The notes: generated from the sequence alone by a model not told the origin. Shown: positions 8,002 to 14,644, counted from the first letter of the stretch. The stretch is 14,961 bases of DNA from Chloroflexota bacterium (GCA_013152695.1 JAADFV010000403.1:1-14961); one strand, 5' to 3'. A program made the numbers and translations.

Positions 8002-8309
8002 ATCAGTAGCTATTGGTTACGCTGCTTTTATTCGGTGAACAAACTGCATAAAAGCTCATATTGGTGTGTTATAAAGCGAGGTGACTGCCCATGCAACAAA
8101 AAGAGCCAAATCGCGCCACCGGCCGGCGGGCATATCAAGAAATCCCCGGCAAAAACCGGCGTGTTCGCCGGTCAATTAATAGTTAGCGCTGGTTATCCCG
8201 CCAGCGTTTCCGACTCTCTTTTAGCGTCATGGAGGTGAATATGAAGCAACGACTATGATGCTTGTGTATAGTAATCTCAATATCAACACTCTTAGTAGGA
8301 GACATTCCA

Positions 8310-8777
8310 ATGAATAAAAAAACTTTCGGTATAGTGCTAATACTAGTGAGCATCGTTTCACTATTTGTTTTGAGCGTTTCTGCACAGGACATTTTACCTA
8401 ATCTCCCACCACCGCCATCTCCAGATGCCTCTAAATTACGTGGAGCGTTGGGCGCCACGCGCACGCCTTCCCCCCTAATGTTCGCCCCTGATGATAAAGT
8501 GGGACCAACAGTCACTCCGCTTCCCTTCAAGCAGGTGATCGATGTTAATCCTAATACCGCAGTTGAGGACGAGATAACTATAATCATACGAAAAGAAAAT
8601 GGTGACTTTTTAGAGGTGTTTGCATCCCCAAATCAATTCCGAGATGGCGAACTACTTCCTCAATTGAGTCGATTGTATCCTAAATTGGGATTGACATCAG
8701 CGGATAAAATTTTCGACATCGCCCCACCTGCAAGTCTGATGGGAAAAAGGCCGCCAGTACCACCAAATAAACCATAA
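8310..8777 (+). CDS. Small secreted protein of unknown function
   Basis: This 155-residue protein has a clear signal peptide: two lysines, a hydrophobic core at about 6-22, and a likely cleavage after VSA at 25. The mature part is proline-rich at both ends, with a compact central segment (about 90-135) holding EDEITIIIRKENGDFLEVF. I recognise no family. The ATG at 8310 is chosen because AGGAGA (8297-8302) lies seven bases upstream and the signal peptide starts there; the frame is open further upstream only from a TTG without a site. Base composition is visibly more AT-rich than the genes left of 7130, suggesting acquired DNA. A 9-bp stem overlaps the stop codon, and a second exported protein is encoded 113 bases downstream. 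Confidence 0.75.
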   Translation: MNKKTFGIVLILVSIVSLFVLSVSAQDILPNLPPPPSPDASKLRGALGATRTPSPLMFAPDDKVGPTVTPLPFKQVIDVNPNTAVEDEITIIIRKENGDFLEVFASPNQFRDGELLPQLSRLYPKLGLTSADKIFDIAPPASLMGKRPPVPPNKP

Positions 8778-8790
8778 ACAAGGCGGCCTT
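8747..8790 (+). terminator. Stem-loop overlapping the end of the small secreted protein gene
   Basis: AAGGCCGCC (8747-8755, inside the coding region) pairs perfectly with GGCGGCCTT (8782-8790, after the stop), leaving a 26-base loop. No proper T run follows, so it may be a weak terminator, an attenuator or an mRNA-stability element. Confidence 0.4.
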
Positions 8791-8890
8791 CTACCTTCGT
8801 CATAAGCGATGAATTTAATGGGGTTATGCCCCCCAGAAATCTAACTGAACCTGAATTGACAAACATCAGGTTGATCAGAAAGGAGAATAA

Positions 8891-9721
8891 ATGATGAAGT
8901 ACACACAACGAATTCCTACAGTATTAGCTTTTACAATATTCATGTTTTTGATCCTTGTTTCGACAGCCTTGGCTAGTGGGAACGACTTTGTTGTGACAAA
9001 ACTTAGAACAGATCTTGCCTATGTAACGACTGGTCAGTATCTTGATTACCGACACTACATCTATGATGTTTCAGCCCCCAGCAGTCCTATGTACAGTAGT
9101 TATACGACGGGGTGGTTTTCTGTAGACCTACATCAATATAATGGCACACTCTATTCTGCACAATTCACACAGGTAGGAATAATTACAGAAAATAACCAAG
9201 CACGGTGGTTTGTATATTCGGAAGCAGGTGTTGAATGCCTTCAGGGTACTGCTTACTGGGGTAACTTCGGTTGTTTGGGTAGCTATGGACAATTCGGCAT
9301 AACTCCAGGCAATAACAAGTGGACAGTGGTCGAGGCTGTAACGTATAATGGGCAATCATGGTGGATACTCAGGGTCTACGATACGCAAGGTTTTGCCCAT
9401 GATGTCGCGAAAGTTCTTAGTGGAAGTAAACAAATATTTAGAGCTGATGCAAATTCCGAAGAGGCGTATACAGTTACGAACGACCCACATGTTCAAATGA
9501 ATTTCTACCATTATCATCCTGAGTATTGGGATTATGGAATAAACGGGTTCCATTTATGGCCCGGGGTAGAAACTGGCGATCCACAGCATAATATTCTGTA
9601 CACAGCTCCTTCGGGTATTTGTCCCACCTGGTATGGTGCTACAACTATGATTCAAAACAATCCACATCTGTGGAGGGATCATTCTGGAGGTCAAACGTGC
9701 TATAAAGATCCTCTTTTCTGA
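8891..9721 (+). CDS. Secreted beta-rich protein of unknown function
   Basis: This 276-residue protein has a signal peptide (hydrophobic core about 10-27, likely cleavage near ALA-SG at 29). The mature part is rich in Trp, Tyr, Gly and Asn and reads as a beta-sheet protein, with strand-like units such as RWFVYSEAGVEC, WTVVEAVTYNGQSWWILRVYD and VQMNFYHYHPEYWDYG. Four cysteines in the mature part may form disulfides. I do not recognise a family; a binding or lectin-like role would be a guess. AGGAG at 8881-8885 serves either ATG 8891 or ATG 8894. A 7-bp inverted repeat (AACCTGA 8848-8854, TCAGGTT 8866-8872) lies just upstream of that site. The gene is AT-rich and follows the small secreted protein gene, perhaps in one transcript. 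Confidence 0.8.
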   Translation: MMKYTQRIPTVLAFTIFMFLILVSTALASGNDFVVTKLRTDLAYVTTGQYLDYRHYIYDVSAPSSPMYSSYTTGWFSVDLHQYNGTLYSAQFTQVGIITENNQARWFVYSEAGVECLQGTAYWGNFGCLGSYGQFGITPGNNKWTVVEAVTYNGQSWWILRVYDTQGFAHDVAKVLSGSKQIFRADANSEEAYTVTNDPHVQMNFYHYHPEYWDYGINGFHLWPGVETGDPQHNILYTAPSGICPTWYGATTMIQNNPHLWRDHSGGQTCYKDPLF

Positions 9722-9838
9722 AGTGATGAGCTGTCAACGACAATTAGAAATACCCATGGTTGAAGGGTGGTAAAAGTGGGGGGGAGTGGCTGTTTCTGCC
9801 AGAGCCGTCCCGCTAAGCAAGCGTCGTTGCGGAGTCAA

Positions 9839-9879
9839 GCCCTGTCAAGGGTGGGTTGTGTTTGACCCCTTGACAGGGC
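9839..9879. repeat. Perfect 13-bp inverted repeat
   Basis: GCCCTGTCAAGGG (9839-9851) pairs with CCCTTGACAGGGC (9867-9879) across a 15-base loop. It lies 118 bases after the secreted beta-rich protein gene. No T run follows, so it is not a standard terminator; it may be a dispersed palindromic element. Confidence 0.7.
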
Positions 9880-10061
9880 GCAGCCGAAGCAACAAAATGC
9901 GGCGAACGGGAGGGCGGAGGCTGATGCAGCCACGCTGTTTCTGTGGGTGAGTCTTGTGTCAATCTAATTTGTTCGCCTCCTTTTGCCGTAAGGCGGCTTG
10001 CTCGGCGCGATGGCTGGTCATCGCACCATTAGCGCTTCTTTTCTTTTCAAAATCAGGTAAT

Positions 10062-10141
10062 AAATTGTTGGCGGCTCATGCTGCTTTGGCCTGATGAGAG
10101 CGGTTTTCGGGCCTGAGGCAAAGAAATATCCGCCGCCAATT
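10062..10141. repeat. Imperfect nested palindrome of about 80 bp
   Basis: The outer arms, AAATT GTT GGCGGC on the left and GCCGCCAATTT on the right, pair over 11 bases with a three-base bulge. Inner arms CTTTGGCCT and AGGCAAAG pair with one bulge. The extra bases again sit in the left arm, as in an attC, but the flanks show no GCTAAC/GTTAGC boxes. Confidence 0.5.
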
Positions 10142-10269
10142 TAACAATCGCAAAAGTGCAGCGGTCGGTCTGCGGGCTTGCGTGCGCGGGCGTAGGCATC
10201 ATGCGCCTGCGGGCACGTGGAGCACGCTCGGGCGTAGGGCGCAAGCGGAAGGAGCGCCCACGCGGCAAA

Positions 10270-10740
10270 GAAAGTCAGCCACGGCGCAGCGTCGGGCAGG
10301 TTTGTCTTGTCAGCAACGTTGCGAAGCAGTTTGGCCCGGTCTGCGGCGGCGTCTTTGCTGCAAACCAGCCTCAGTTTGCCGCCAAATTCGCCAAAGCTCG
10401 GCGCGGCAAGTCCCGCTCGGGGCAGCGAAGAAAGTCAGCCGCCTTGTCTCTGCTCAGCGGGCGTGTCTCGTTGGGCAACGGGCGAGACGCTGATGGACGT
10501 TGACCCGAAAGCCAGGTTGTCAGCGGCTGCCGCCGGGTCGTTGCCCCAGGCCCGGGTTTGCCCCACCGCTCGGGTGAGCGCAGAAAGTCAGCGGGCGTGG
10601 GCCTGCTGGCATGGCGGTCTCGTCAGCCACGTTGCGAAGCTGCCTGGCCCCGTCTGCAAGCAGGTTTCTGCTGCAAATTTGCTCGGGCGTGCAGCTAAAT
10701 TCACCTCACGCAAAGTCGCCAAGCCGCAAAGTCCTACAAA
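10270..10740 (+). repeat. Diverged tandem repeat, period near 156 bp
   Basis: The decamer GAAAGTCAGC recurs at 10270, 10430 and 10583. A 56-base block at 10309-10364 recurs at 10622-10677 with 43 of 56 positions identical and no gaps, an offset of 313 bases, equal to the distance between the first and third decamers. The middle unit is strongly diverged. Confidence 0.6.
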
Positions 10741-10780
10741 GCAAAGAAAGGTTGCAAATCTGACGCTGACAAACCAAAAA

Positions 10781-10810
10781 TCCGCGTTCGTCCGCGGCCA
10801 TCCGCGTCCC
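10781..10810 (+). repeat. 10-bp short tandem repeat (TCCGCGnnnn)
   Basis: TCCGCG occurs at exactly 10-base steps at 10781, 10791 and 10801. A related short repeat, CGCAAAGTC, occurs at 10709 and 10725. Simple repeats of this sort are, from memory, common in Chloroflexota intergenic DNA. Confidence 0.7.
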
Positions 10811-10911
10811 ATTTTCATTCACTGCCTGGCGTTTTTGCCACGGCGTCTCGTTCACAACCCATTTTTCACCCCATTTTTTCGTCCAGCGCTGGGTCTACGC
10901 CCATGCAGGGG

Positions 10912-11041
10912 GCTAACATCTGCGCTCAGCGGGACGGGCTAATCGCCCGCGGTGGAAGCAGCGCGATTCGGAAGTGGGCGTTGTGTCCGGCTTTGCAAGT
11001 TGGCCCGTGCACCCCGCCCGCCCCTGGCGCTGGTCGTTAGC
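10912..11041 (+). other. attC-like integron recombination site A
   Basis: GCTAAC (10912-10917) pairs with GTTAGC (11036-11041) as R boxes. After unpaired spacers (ATCT on the left, TGGTC on the right) the L boxes pair over 15 bases: GCGC, [T], CAG, [C], GGG, [A], CGGGC on the left (10922-10939) against 11016-11030. The bracketed bases are extrahelical and all lie in the left arm. The loop is about 76 bases. The 130-bp length fits long attC sites. Orientation matches plus-strand genes upstream of their attC. It separates the repeat stretch from the propeller/M23 unit. Confidence 0.75.
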
Positions 11042-11113
11042 GCTTTTCGTATTATCATCCGCCATACACCAAACGTAACAAATGCTCCGTCAACTCTCGA
11101 CTGGAGGTAGATA

Positions 11114-12826
11114 ATGGATAGAAAAACACTCAGTCATCTTTTTGCATTGGCCGGAGTAGCCACCATTGTAGTCGCGTTTGTCTTCCTCTTACGTGGGCAG
11201 TCGCCACCAATAGTGACTCAGCTTGATTCACCGTTACCGACACCAACCCCGCAACCTCGATTACCAACGCCAACGGTGAAACCAACCTTTGAGCCTACCG
11301 CTATGCCATCTCCCACTCCGCTACCGCCTATCGCCTGGGAGCCACTGCCGCCGTGCCGCAACCTGCCCGACGACATTCATACATGGCGTGCAATGCTAAT
11401 GGAGGCAGAACAGGATCCGAAAGCTGCTGCTCAAGTTGAGTCTTACTGGCGACAAGTAAGGTTGATGTCGCCAACATTGGCTAATATCACCCCCCAAGAA
11501 TTGTCTTCTCTGCTGGACGTGCCGGACACAGCACGAGACGCAAATATGATTCGACGAGAGCTCGCAGTTCTGTGGCTAAATGTCATGAGCGGGCGCTTGA
11601 ATCTGGCGACAGAGGTGCATTTCCCGACATTATTGGACATCAAAACGGTCCAAGATTTAATCAAAGGTTTTGAGCAGGCGCTAAAGAAGAACCAGCCTCC
11701 CGGGAAACTTTTGGGGGCGAGCAAGATGCTACAGGCACGAGAAGGAATTAGCCGCTCTGTATGTTTTCGGTTGGTTTGGCTTCAGATCGGGAACACTATC
11801 AAGCGCAGCATTTGGATAGATGAAAACCTTCAACAAACACCAATAGTACGCCACAATCAGGATATCGAGTTTCCATGGGTCATGGGAAACGTAGTGCCAT
11901 CACCAAATCACCGTTTACTTGCCGTCGAAACTGGTGCGTATGAAAGCGGCGGTCCAATTCTATTATTCGATGTAGAAACTGGTGAGGTGAAAAATCTCAA
12001 TCAGATGATTGCACCTGAAGCACTCATCCAGATACCGATAGTAACGCCACAATCAGAAGAGGAGGGCTGGTATGTGATTGGGTGGCATCCCAATAGCAGT
12101 CAATTATTGATTGGAGCGGATGGCTTGGGATCAGTGTTTTGGGTAAATCTTGATGACAACACTTTTTCACATATTCCATTAGAGGATACAGGAGGTGTGG
12201 CAGATCGTCAATTCATCGATTTGGCACCAAATGGGTTGGGCTTTGCTTACGTAACCGGGTTCCTGGATGGTATGAATCAGCGGATAGATTATGTCGATCT
12301 CAAAACTCACGAATCAAGAATACTAGTCAGCATTACGAAACAAGGGGAGAATCTGTACTATCCGCGATTCGCTCCGTCCGGGGATTCACTATTGTACCTA
12401 ATTGGAATTCCTTACCCAAGCGATGAGCAAGTACTGGCCGTGCTTGATTTTGATTCAAGCGAAATCGAAATGTTGCTTACTGGGGATATGGATATCCAGG
12501 AACCTGTTTGGTCCCCCGATGAACAAAGCATAGTCCTCTTTTTGAAGGACCCCAGCAATCAAGCTATTTCACTCCGCTCTGTTGGGCAGATTTGGCAAGG
12601 CAATCTCTGGAGTGTATCACCCCAAACCAGAATGATACAGCAAGTGACCTTTGTTAATGGCGCTGCATTTAAGCCTGTTTGGACTCCAGATAGCCGCAGA
12701 TTAGCATTTCTAACACATGATGGCAGTATTGGTTTGGTTTCTCTGAATAACACAGATACTTTCTGGGAAATTGCAGAGTATCCATCCGAGTGGCCCTCAT
12801 TCACATCAATGTACTTTGAACCGTAA
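11114..12826 (+). CDS. Membrane-anchored protein with a C-terminal TolB/WD40-like beta-propeller
   Basis: This 570-residue protein has an N-terminal membrane segment (about 9-27), a Thr-Pro linker (38-72), a mostly helical part (about 85-230) and a repeated beta-sheet part (about 250-565). The last shows the blade pattern of TolB-like propellers: EPVWSPDEQSIVLF (463-476), KPVWTPDSRRLAFL (520-533), YPRFAPSGDSLLYL (416-429) and VIGWHPNSSQLLIG (321-334). Such propellers usually bind partners or ligands outside the cytoplasm. The N-terminal helix could be an uncleaved anchor or signal. GGAGG at 11103-11107 precedes the ATG by six bases. The M23 peptidase gene begins 16 bases after the stop codon, so the two are very likely cotranslated and may act together. 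Only a weak -10 (TATTAT, 11050-11055) is seen upstream, next to attC-like site A. Confidence 0.85.
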   Translation: MDRKTLSHLFALAGVATIVVAFVFLLRGQSPPIVTQLDSPLPTPTPQPRLPTPTVKPTFEPTAMPSPTPLPPIAWEPLPPCRNLPDDIHTWRAMLMEAEQDPKAAAQVESYWRQVRLMSPTLANITPQELSSLLDVPDTARDANMIRRELAVLWLNVMSGRLNLATEVHFPTLLDIKTVQDLIKGFEQALKKNQPPGKLLGASKMLQAREGISRSVCFRLVWLQIGNTIKRSIWIDENLQQTPIVRHNQDIEFPWVMGNVVPSPNHRLLAVETGAYESGGPILLFDVETGEVKNLNQMIAPEALIQIPIVTPQSEEEGWYVIGWHPNSSQLLIGADGLGSVFWVNLDDNTFSHIPLEDTGGVADRQFIDLAPNGLGFAYVTGFLDGMNQRIDYVDLKTHESRILVSITKQGENLYYPRFAPSGDSLLYLIGIPYPSDEQVLAVLDFDSSEIEMLLTGDMDIQEPVWSPDEQSIVLFLKDPSNQAISLRSVGQIWQGNLWSVSPQTRMIQQVTFVNGAAFKPVWTPDSRRLAFLTHDGSIGLVSLNNTDTFWEIAEYPSEWPSFTSMYFEP

Positions 12827-12842
12827 AGCTGTGGAGGTGTCC

Positions 12843-13694
12843 ATGAGAATTCGCAGAACACACTTGCTCCAGGTCGTAATAATGACCTTGAGCATCCTGG
12901 TTTTCGTTAGCGCTGTATCAGCCTTGCATTCAGAATCATCAAAAACTAAGAGGATTGAGTCCCAAGTTTTGACTCCCACACCGGTTTTCCGTCGTGTTCA
13001 AATTGTTTTAGACACGGAAATCTCGGCCTTGTTTGATCATCAGGTTGGAAGTGGTGATATCTTGTTCTATGATGGCCGCAGTAGCCCATCAGGTAATGGC
13101 TTCTATTTCACATGCCCAATAGGTGGAGCGTGGATTGGTTGCCTTAGCCCTGCATCGAATGAATCGAGTTGCCCAAATTCTCACGAATTGTGGTATGATG
13201 GTCACAAGGGTGTTGATTATGAGTATGAGGACAACTGGCATACTGGTGGGACTTGCGATCGCGATCGTTTTGCTAATGTCACTCCAGTACCTGTATTCGC
13301 GCCAGCCCGGGGTAAAGTTGCACTTGTTCAGACCAACCCACCCGACCAATACAATGGAAACGCAGTTTTTATTAAGCATGACTTGAATGATAACAATAAT
13401 TTCGATGACGATAAATTCCGCTCAGCATATTTGCATTTCTACTCAATCGAGTCTGTAATAAGACCAGGCGAGATAGTTAGCAAAGGTCAACTGATTGGCT
13501 ACGGTGGCATGACTGGCCTTGCGTGGACTCCTCATTTACATTTCGAAGTACAGCGAGCAAGCGACATAAATTTTCAAAATAAATGGTCAGTTGATCCTTT
13601 CGGATGGCAAGGGGCAGGAAGCGATCCTTGGCCGCACGAAAATCGTTGGTTATGGTACTTACAAACCCATCTGCCAATGATAATTCGGAGTTAA
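12843..13694 (+). CDS. Secreted M23-family zinc metallopeptidase
   Basis: This 283-residue protein has a signal peptide (hydrophobic core about 9-26) and a C-terminal LytM/M23 domain. The zinc and catalytic residues are complete: H121 and D125 in GHKGVDYE, H198 in YLHFYS, and H231/H233 in HLHFEV. M23 enzymes cut glycine-containing or peptidoglycan cross-link peptides in the cell wall. An Asp/Asn-rich insert (180-190) resembles a calcium loop. The tail ends in HLPMIIRS, similar in kind to the tail of the secreted protein at 134-2935. The ATG at 12843 is chosen because GGAGG (12833-12837) precedes it by five bases and the signal peptide begins there. It follows the propeller gene by 16 bases and lies 53 bases before attC-like site B. 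Active-site completeness suggests a working enzyme; its target is unknown. Confidence 0.93.
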   Translation: MRIRRTHLLQVVIMTLSILVFVSAVSALHSESSKTKRIESQVLTPTPVFRRVQIVLDTEISALFDHQVGSGDILFYDGRSSPSGNGFYFTCPIGGAWIGCLSPASNESSCPNSHELWYDGHKGVDYEYEDNWHTGGTCDRDRFANVTPVPVFAPARGKVALVQTNPPDQYNGNAVFIKHDLNDNNNFDDDKFRSAYLHFYSIESVIRPGEIVSKGQLIGYGGMTGLAWTPHLHFEVQRASDINFQNKWSVDPFGWQGAGSDPWPHENRWLWYLQTHLPMIIRS

Positions 13695-13747
13695 CCGCAA
13701 CTTGATGTTTGAAGATGGCCGATTTTGTTTCCACCCACCCATGCAGC

Positions 13748-13873
13748 GCTAACATCCACTGCACCGGATCGGGCTACGCCCTCGTGGCCAAGCACGCAGA
13801 TTCGAAGTGTGAGGCTCGTCAGTTTAGAAAGATGTTGAATTGGCCCGCCCGACCGGTGAGTGTAGTCGTTAGC
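13748..13873 (+). other. attC-like integron recombination site B
   Basis: This is the best of the sites. GCTAAC (13748-13753) pairs with GTTAGC (13868-13873). After short unpaired spacers the L boxes pair without mismatch: CACT, [G], CACCGG, [A], TCGGGC on the left (13757-13774) against 13847-13862. The two bracketed bases are extrahelical, lie only in the left arm, and have six paired bases between them, with A second. That is the arrangement of the classical aadA-type attC. The loop is 72 bases. It resembles site A in the R and L boxes, in the loop and in the flank CCCATGCAG. Confidence 0.85.
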
Positions 13874-14000
13874 ACTTGGTTCAGTGAGATGCTCGGTGCT
13901 GTAGGAAGCGGGCGGCGCAAGGCAAAAGACTGATGCTGCTGGACATCGAAGATGGTCTGAAAGAACGCCCGGACCCGTTAATAATGAAAGTTGGGAGGAG

Positions 14001-14029
14001 TTGACACGCTCAAATCGTTCTTTTATACT
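14001..14029 (+). promoter_or_regulatory. Near-consensus sigma-70 promoter inside the small-protein cassette
   Basis: A perfect TTGACA (14001-14006) and TATACT (14024-14029) are exactly 17 bases apart. They point at the DUF4160 gene, with a predicted leader of about 90 nt. Most integron cassettes lack promoters; those carrying toxin-antitoxin modules usually have them. Confidence 0.75.
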
Positions 14030-14127
14030 GGTTATATGATATGGCAAGCATCACCTAATTACGCATAGACGAAATCATCTTGACACATGCCGTCTGACGT
14101 TCATTGTTCACTTCCTGTCACCACGCT

Positions 14128-14367
14128 ATGAGCCCGACAGTATTTAGAAAAGGTGAGTATAGATTTTTCTTCTTTTCGAGAGAGGAAAACCGTATGCACA
14201 TTCATGTGCTGTCGGGTAGTGGTGAATCGAAGTTCTGGTTAGAGCCTGAGATTGAACTCGCAAAGAATTATCGTCATTCACGAAAGCAATTGAAAGAGAT
14301 TGAATCACTAATCGAGGCCCATTACGATGAGCTTATTAGCGCCTGGAAACACTACTTCAACCGTTGA
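14128..14367 (+). CDS. DUF4160-family small protein
   Basis: This 79-residue protein has the family signature throughout: SPTVFRKGEYRFFFFSREE at 2-20, the MHIHV segment at 23-27 and FWLEPEIELAKN at 37-48, followed by a helical end. Start ATG 14128 is chosen because the family begins with a methionine just before the PTVFR-like segment; an upstream in-frame TTG (14104) is less likely. No Shine-Dalgarno is visible, so it may be translated from a weakly marked start. The DUF2442 gene overlaps its 3' end by 41 bases. These two families are often found side by side and are suspected to form a toxin-antitoxin-like pair, but the activity is not established as far as I know. The pair is driven by the promoter at 14001-14029. 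Confidence 0.88.
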   Translation: MSPTVFRKGEYRFFFFSREENRMHIHVLSGSGESKFWLEPEIELAKNYRHSRKQLKEIESLIEAHYDELISAWKHYFNR

Positions 14368-14593
14368 AATTACCAATATTTCTACGCATGGCGTATGGCT
14401 ATTGACTCATGGCAAAGAGCTTTTTATGCCATACGAAGCATTTCCTTGGTTCAAAGATCAGCCAGTAAAGCACATTATCAATGTTGTTGAAGTTTCTCCT
14501 GGCCATTTCTATTGGCCAGATATTGATGTTGACTTGACAGATGAAATGATTGAGCATCCAGAGCGCTTCCCGCTTATCGCAAAAGGATCATAA
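14327..14593 (+). CDS. DUF2442-family small protein
   Basis: This 88-residue acidic protein has the family pattern EITNISTHGVWLL, then LFMPYEAFPWF, then FYWPDIDVDLTDEMI. It is the usual partner of DUF4160 proteins. The ATG at 14327 lies inside the end of the DUF4160 gene, 41 bases before its stop codon ends, with GAGG nine bases upstream, which suggests translational coupling. A role as the antitoxin-like or regulatory half of the pair is inferred only from the arrangement. Its stop codon lies 45 bases before an attC-like right half-site and 117 bases before site C. Confidence 0.88.
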   Translation: MSLLAPGNTTSTVEITNISTHGVWLLTHGKELFMPYEAFPWFKDQPVKHIINVVEVSPGHFYWPDIDVDLTDEMIEHPERFPLIAKGS

Positions 14594-14619
14594 CTTGTGT
14601 GAAGTAAGCATATAGTGGT

Positions 14620-14644
14620 GGCCCAGTGTCGTGGCGACGTTAGC
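14620..14644 (+). other. attC-like right half-site (L' and R' boxes only)
   Basis: GTTAGC (14639-14644) is preceded by a short spacer and a GGCCC-containing segment (14620 onward) like the right halves of sites A and B. No matching left half is found upstream, so it may be a decayed or truncated attC. GTTAGC alone also occurs by chance inside genes here, so weight is limited. Confidence 0.3.

Larger units (their letters stand above)
7128..8309. other. Long gene-poor region between core and accessory parts
   Basis: I find no credible gene here. Positions 7128-7465 are the leader of the minus-strand ATPase gene. The rest holds CGTCCT/AGGACG at 7602-7631, a 13-bp G/C hairpin at 7785-7813, a TTGACA with a weak -10 at 7973-8001, a 7-bp hairpin at 8155-8172 and CGCTGG/CCAGCG at 8187-8206. 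The strand bias changes across this stretch, from minus-strand core genes to plus-strand accessory genes. Confidence 0.7.
9722..10911. other. Repeat-filled noncoding stretch
   Basis: Nearly 1.2 kb has no gene I can support. It contains a 13-bp hairpin (9839-9879), an imperfect nested palindrome (10062-10141), a diverged tandem array with a period near 156 bases (10270-10740), short-period repeats (10709-10806) and the palindrome CCAGCGCTGG (10883-10892). Long open frames exist at 10156-10503 and 10307-10942, but they are repeat translations without ribosome sites. The stretch leads directly into an attC-like site. Confidence 0.75.
11037..13868 (+). mobile_element. Putative two-gene integron cassette (propeller protein plus M23 peptidase)
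   Basis: The limits are the expected G/TT crossover points of attC-like sites A and B. The unit holds two tightly spaced plus-strand genes and its own site B, which begins 53 bases after the last stop codon, the usual arrangement of a cassette. At about 2.8 kb with two genes it is larger than a typical one-gene cassette. No integrase gene is in view, so mobility is inferred from the sites alone. Confidence 0.55.
13695..14127. other. Gene-free stretch holding attC-like site B and a promoter
   Basis: No gene is supported in this 433-base stretch. It contains site B (13748-13873), with the shared outer flank CCCATGCAG at 13738-13746, and a near-consensus promoter at 14001-14029. An open frame at 13709-13933 runs through the attC-like stem and is rejected. 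Confidence 0.8.

Noticed and set aside
8182..8187. GTTAGC resembling an attC R' box or an attI site
   Set aside because: No matching left half or extra-base pattern is found within 200 bases upstream and no integrase gene is near. GTTAGCGCTG also occurs by chance inside the M23 gene (12906), so the hexamer alone has no weight.
9921..10036. Possible degenerate attC ending in ATTAGC
   Set aside because: GATG-CAGCCA-CGC on the left can pair with GCG-TGGCTG-CATC text on the right, but the extra bases fall in the wrong arm and no left R box is present.
10156..10503. Open frame of 115 codons in GC-rich DNA
   Set aside because: It overlaps the repeats, has no ribosome site, and its second half is the same repeat text as a different frame downstream.
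10270..10806. CRISPR array
   Set aside because: Repeat units are too diverged, spacing is near 156 bases, and there are no uniform spacers or cas genes.
10307..10942. Open frame of 211 codons in the repeat stretch
   Set aside because: It starts at TTG without a ribosome site, runs through the tandem and short-period repeats and into the attC-like stem, and gives Ser/Ala/Pro/Arg-rich text with no domain.
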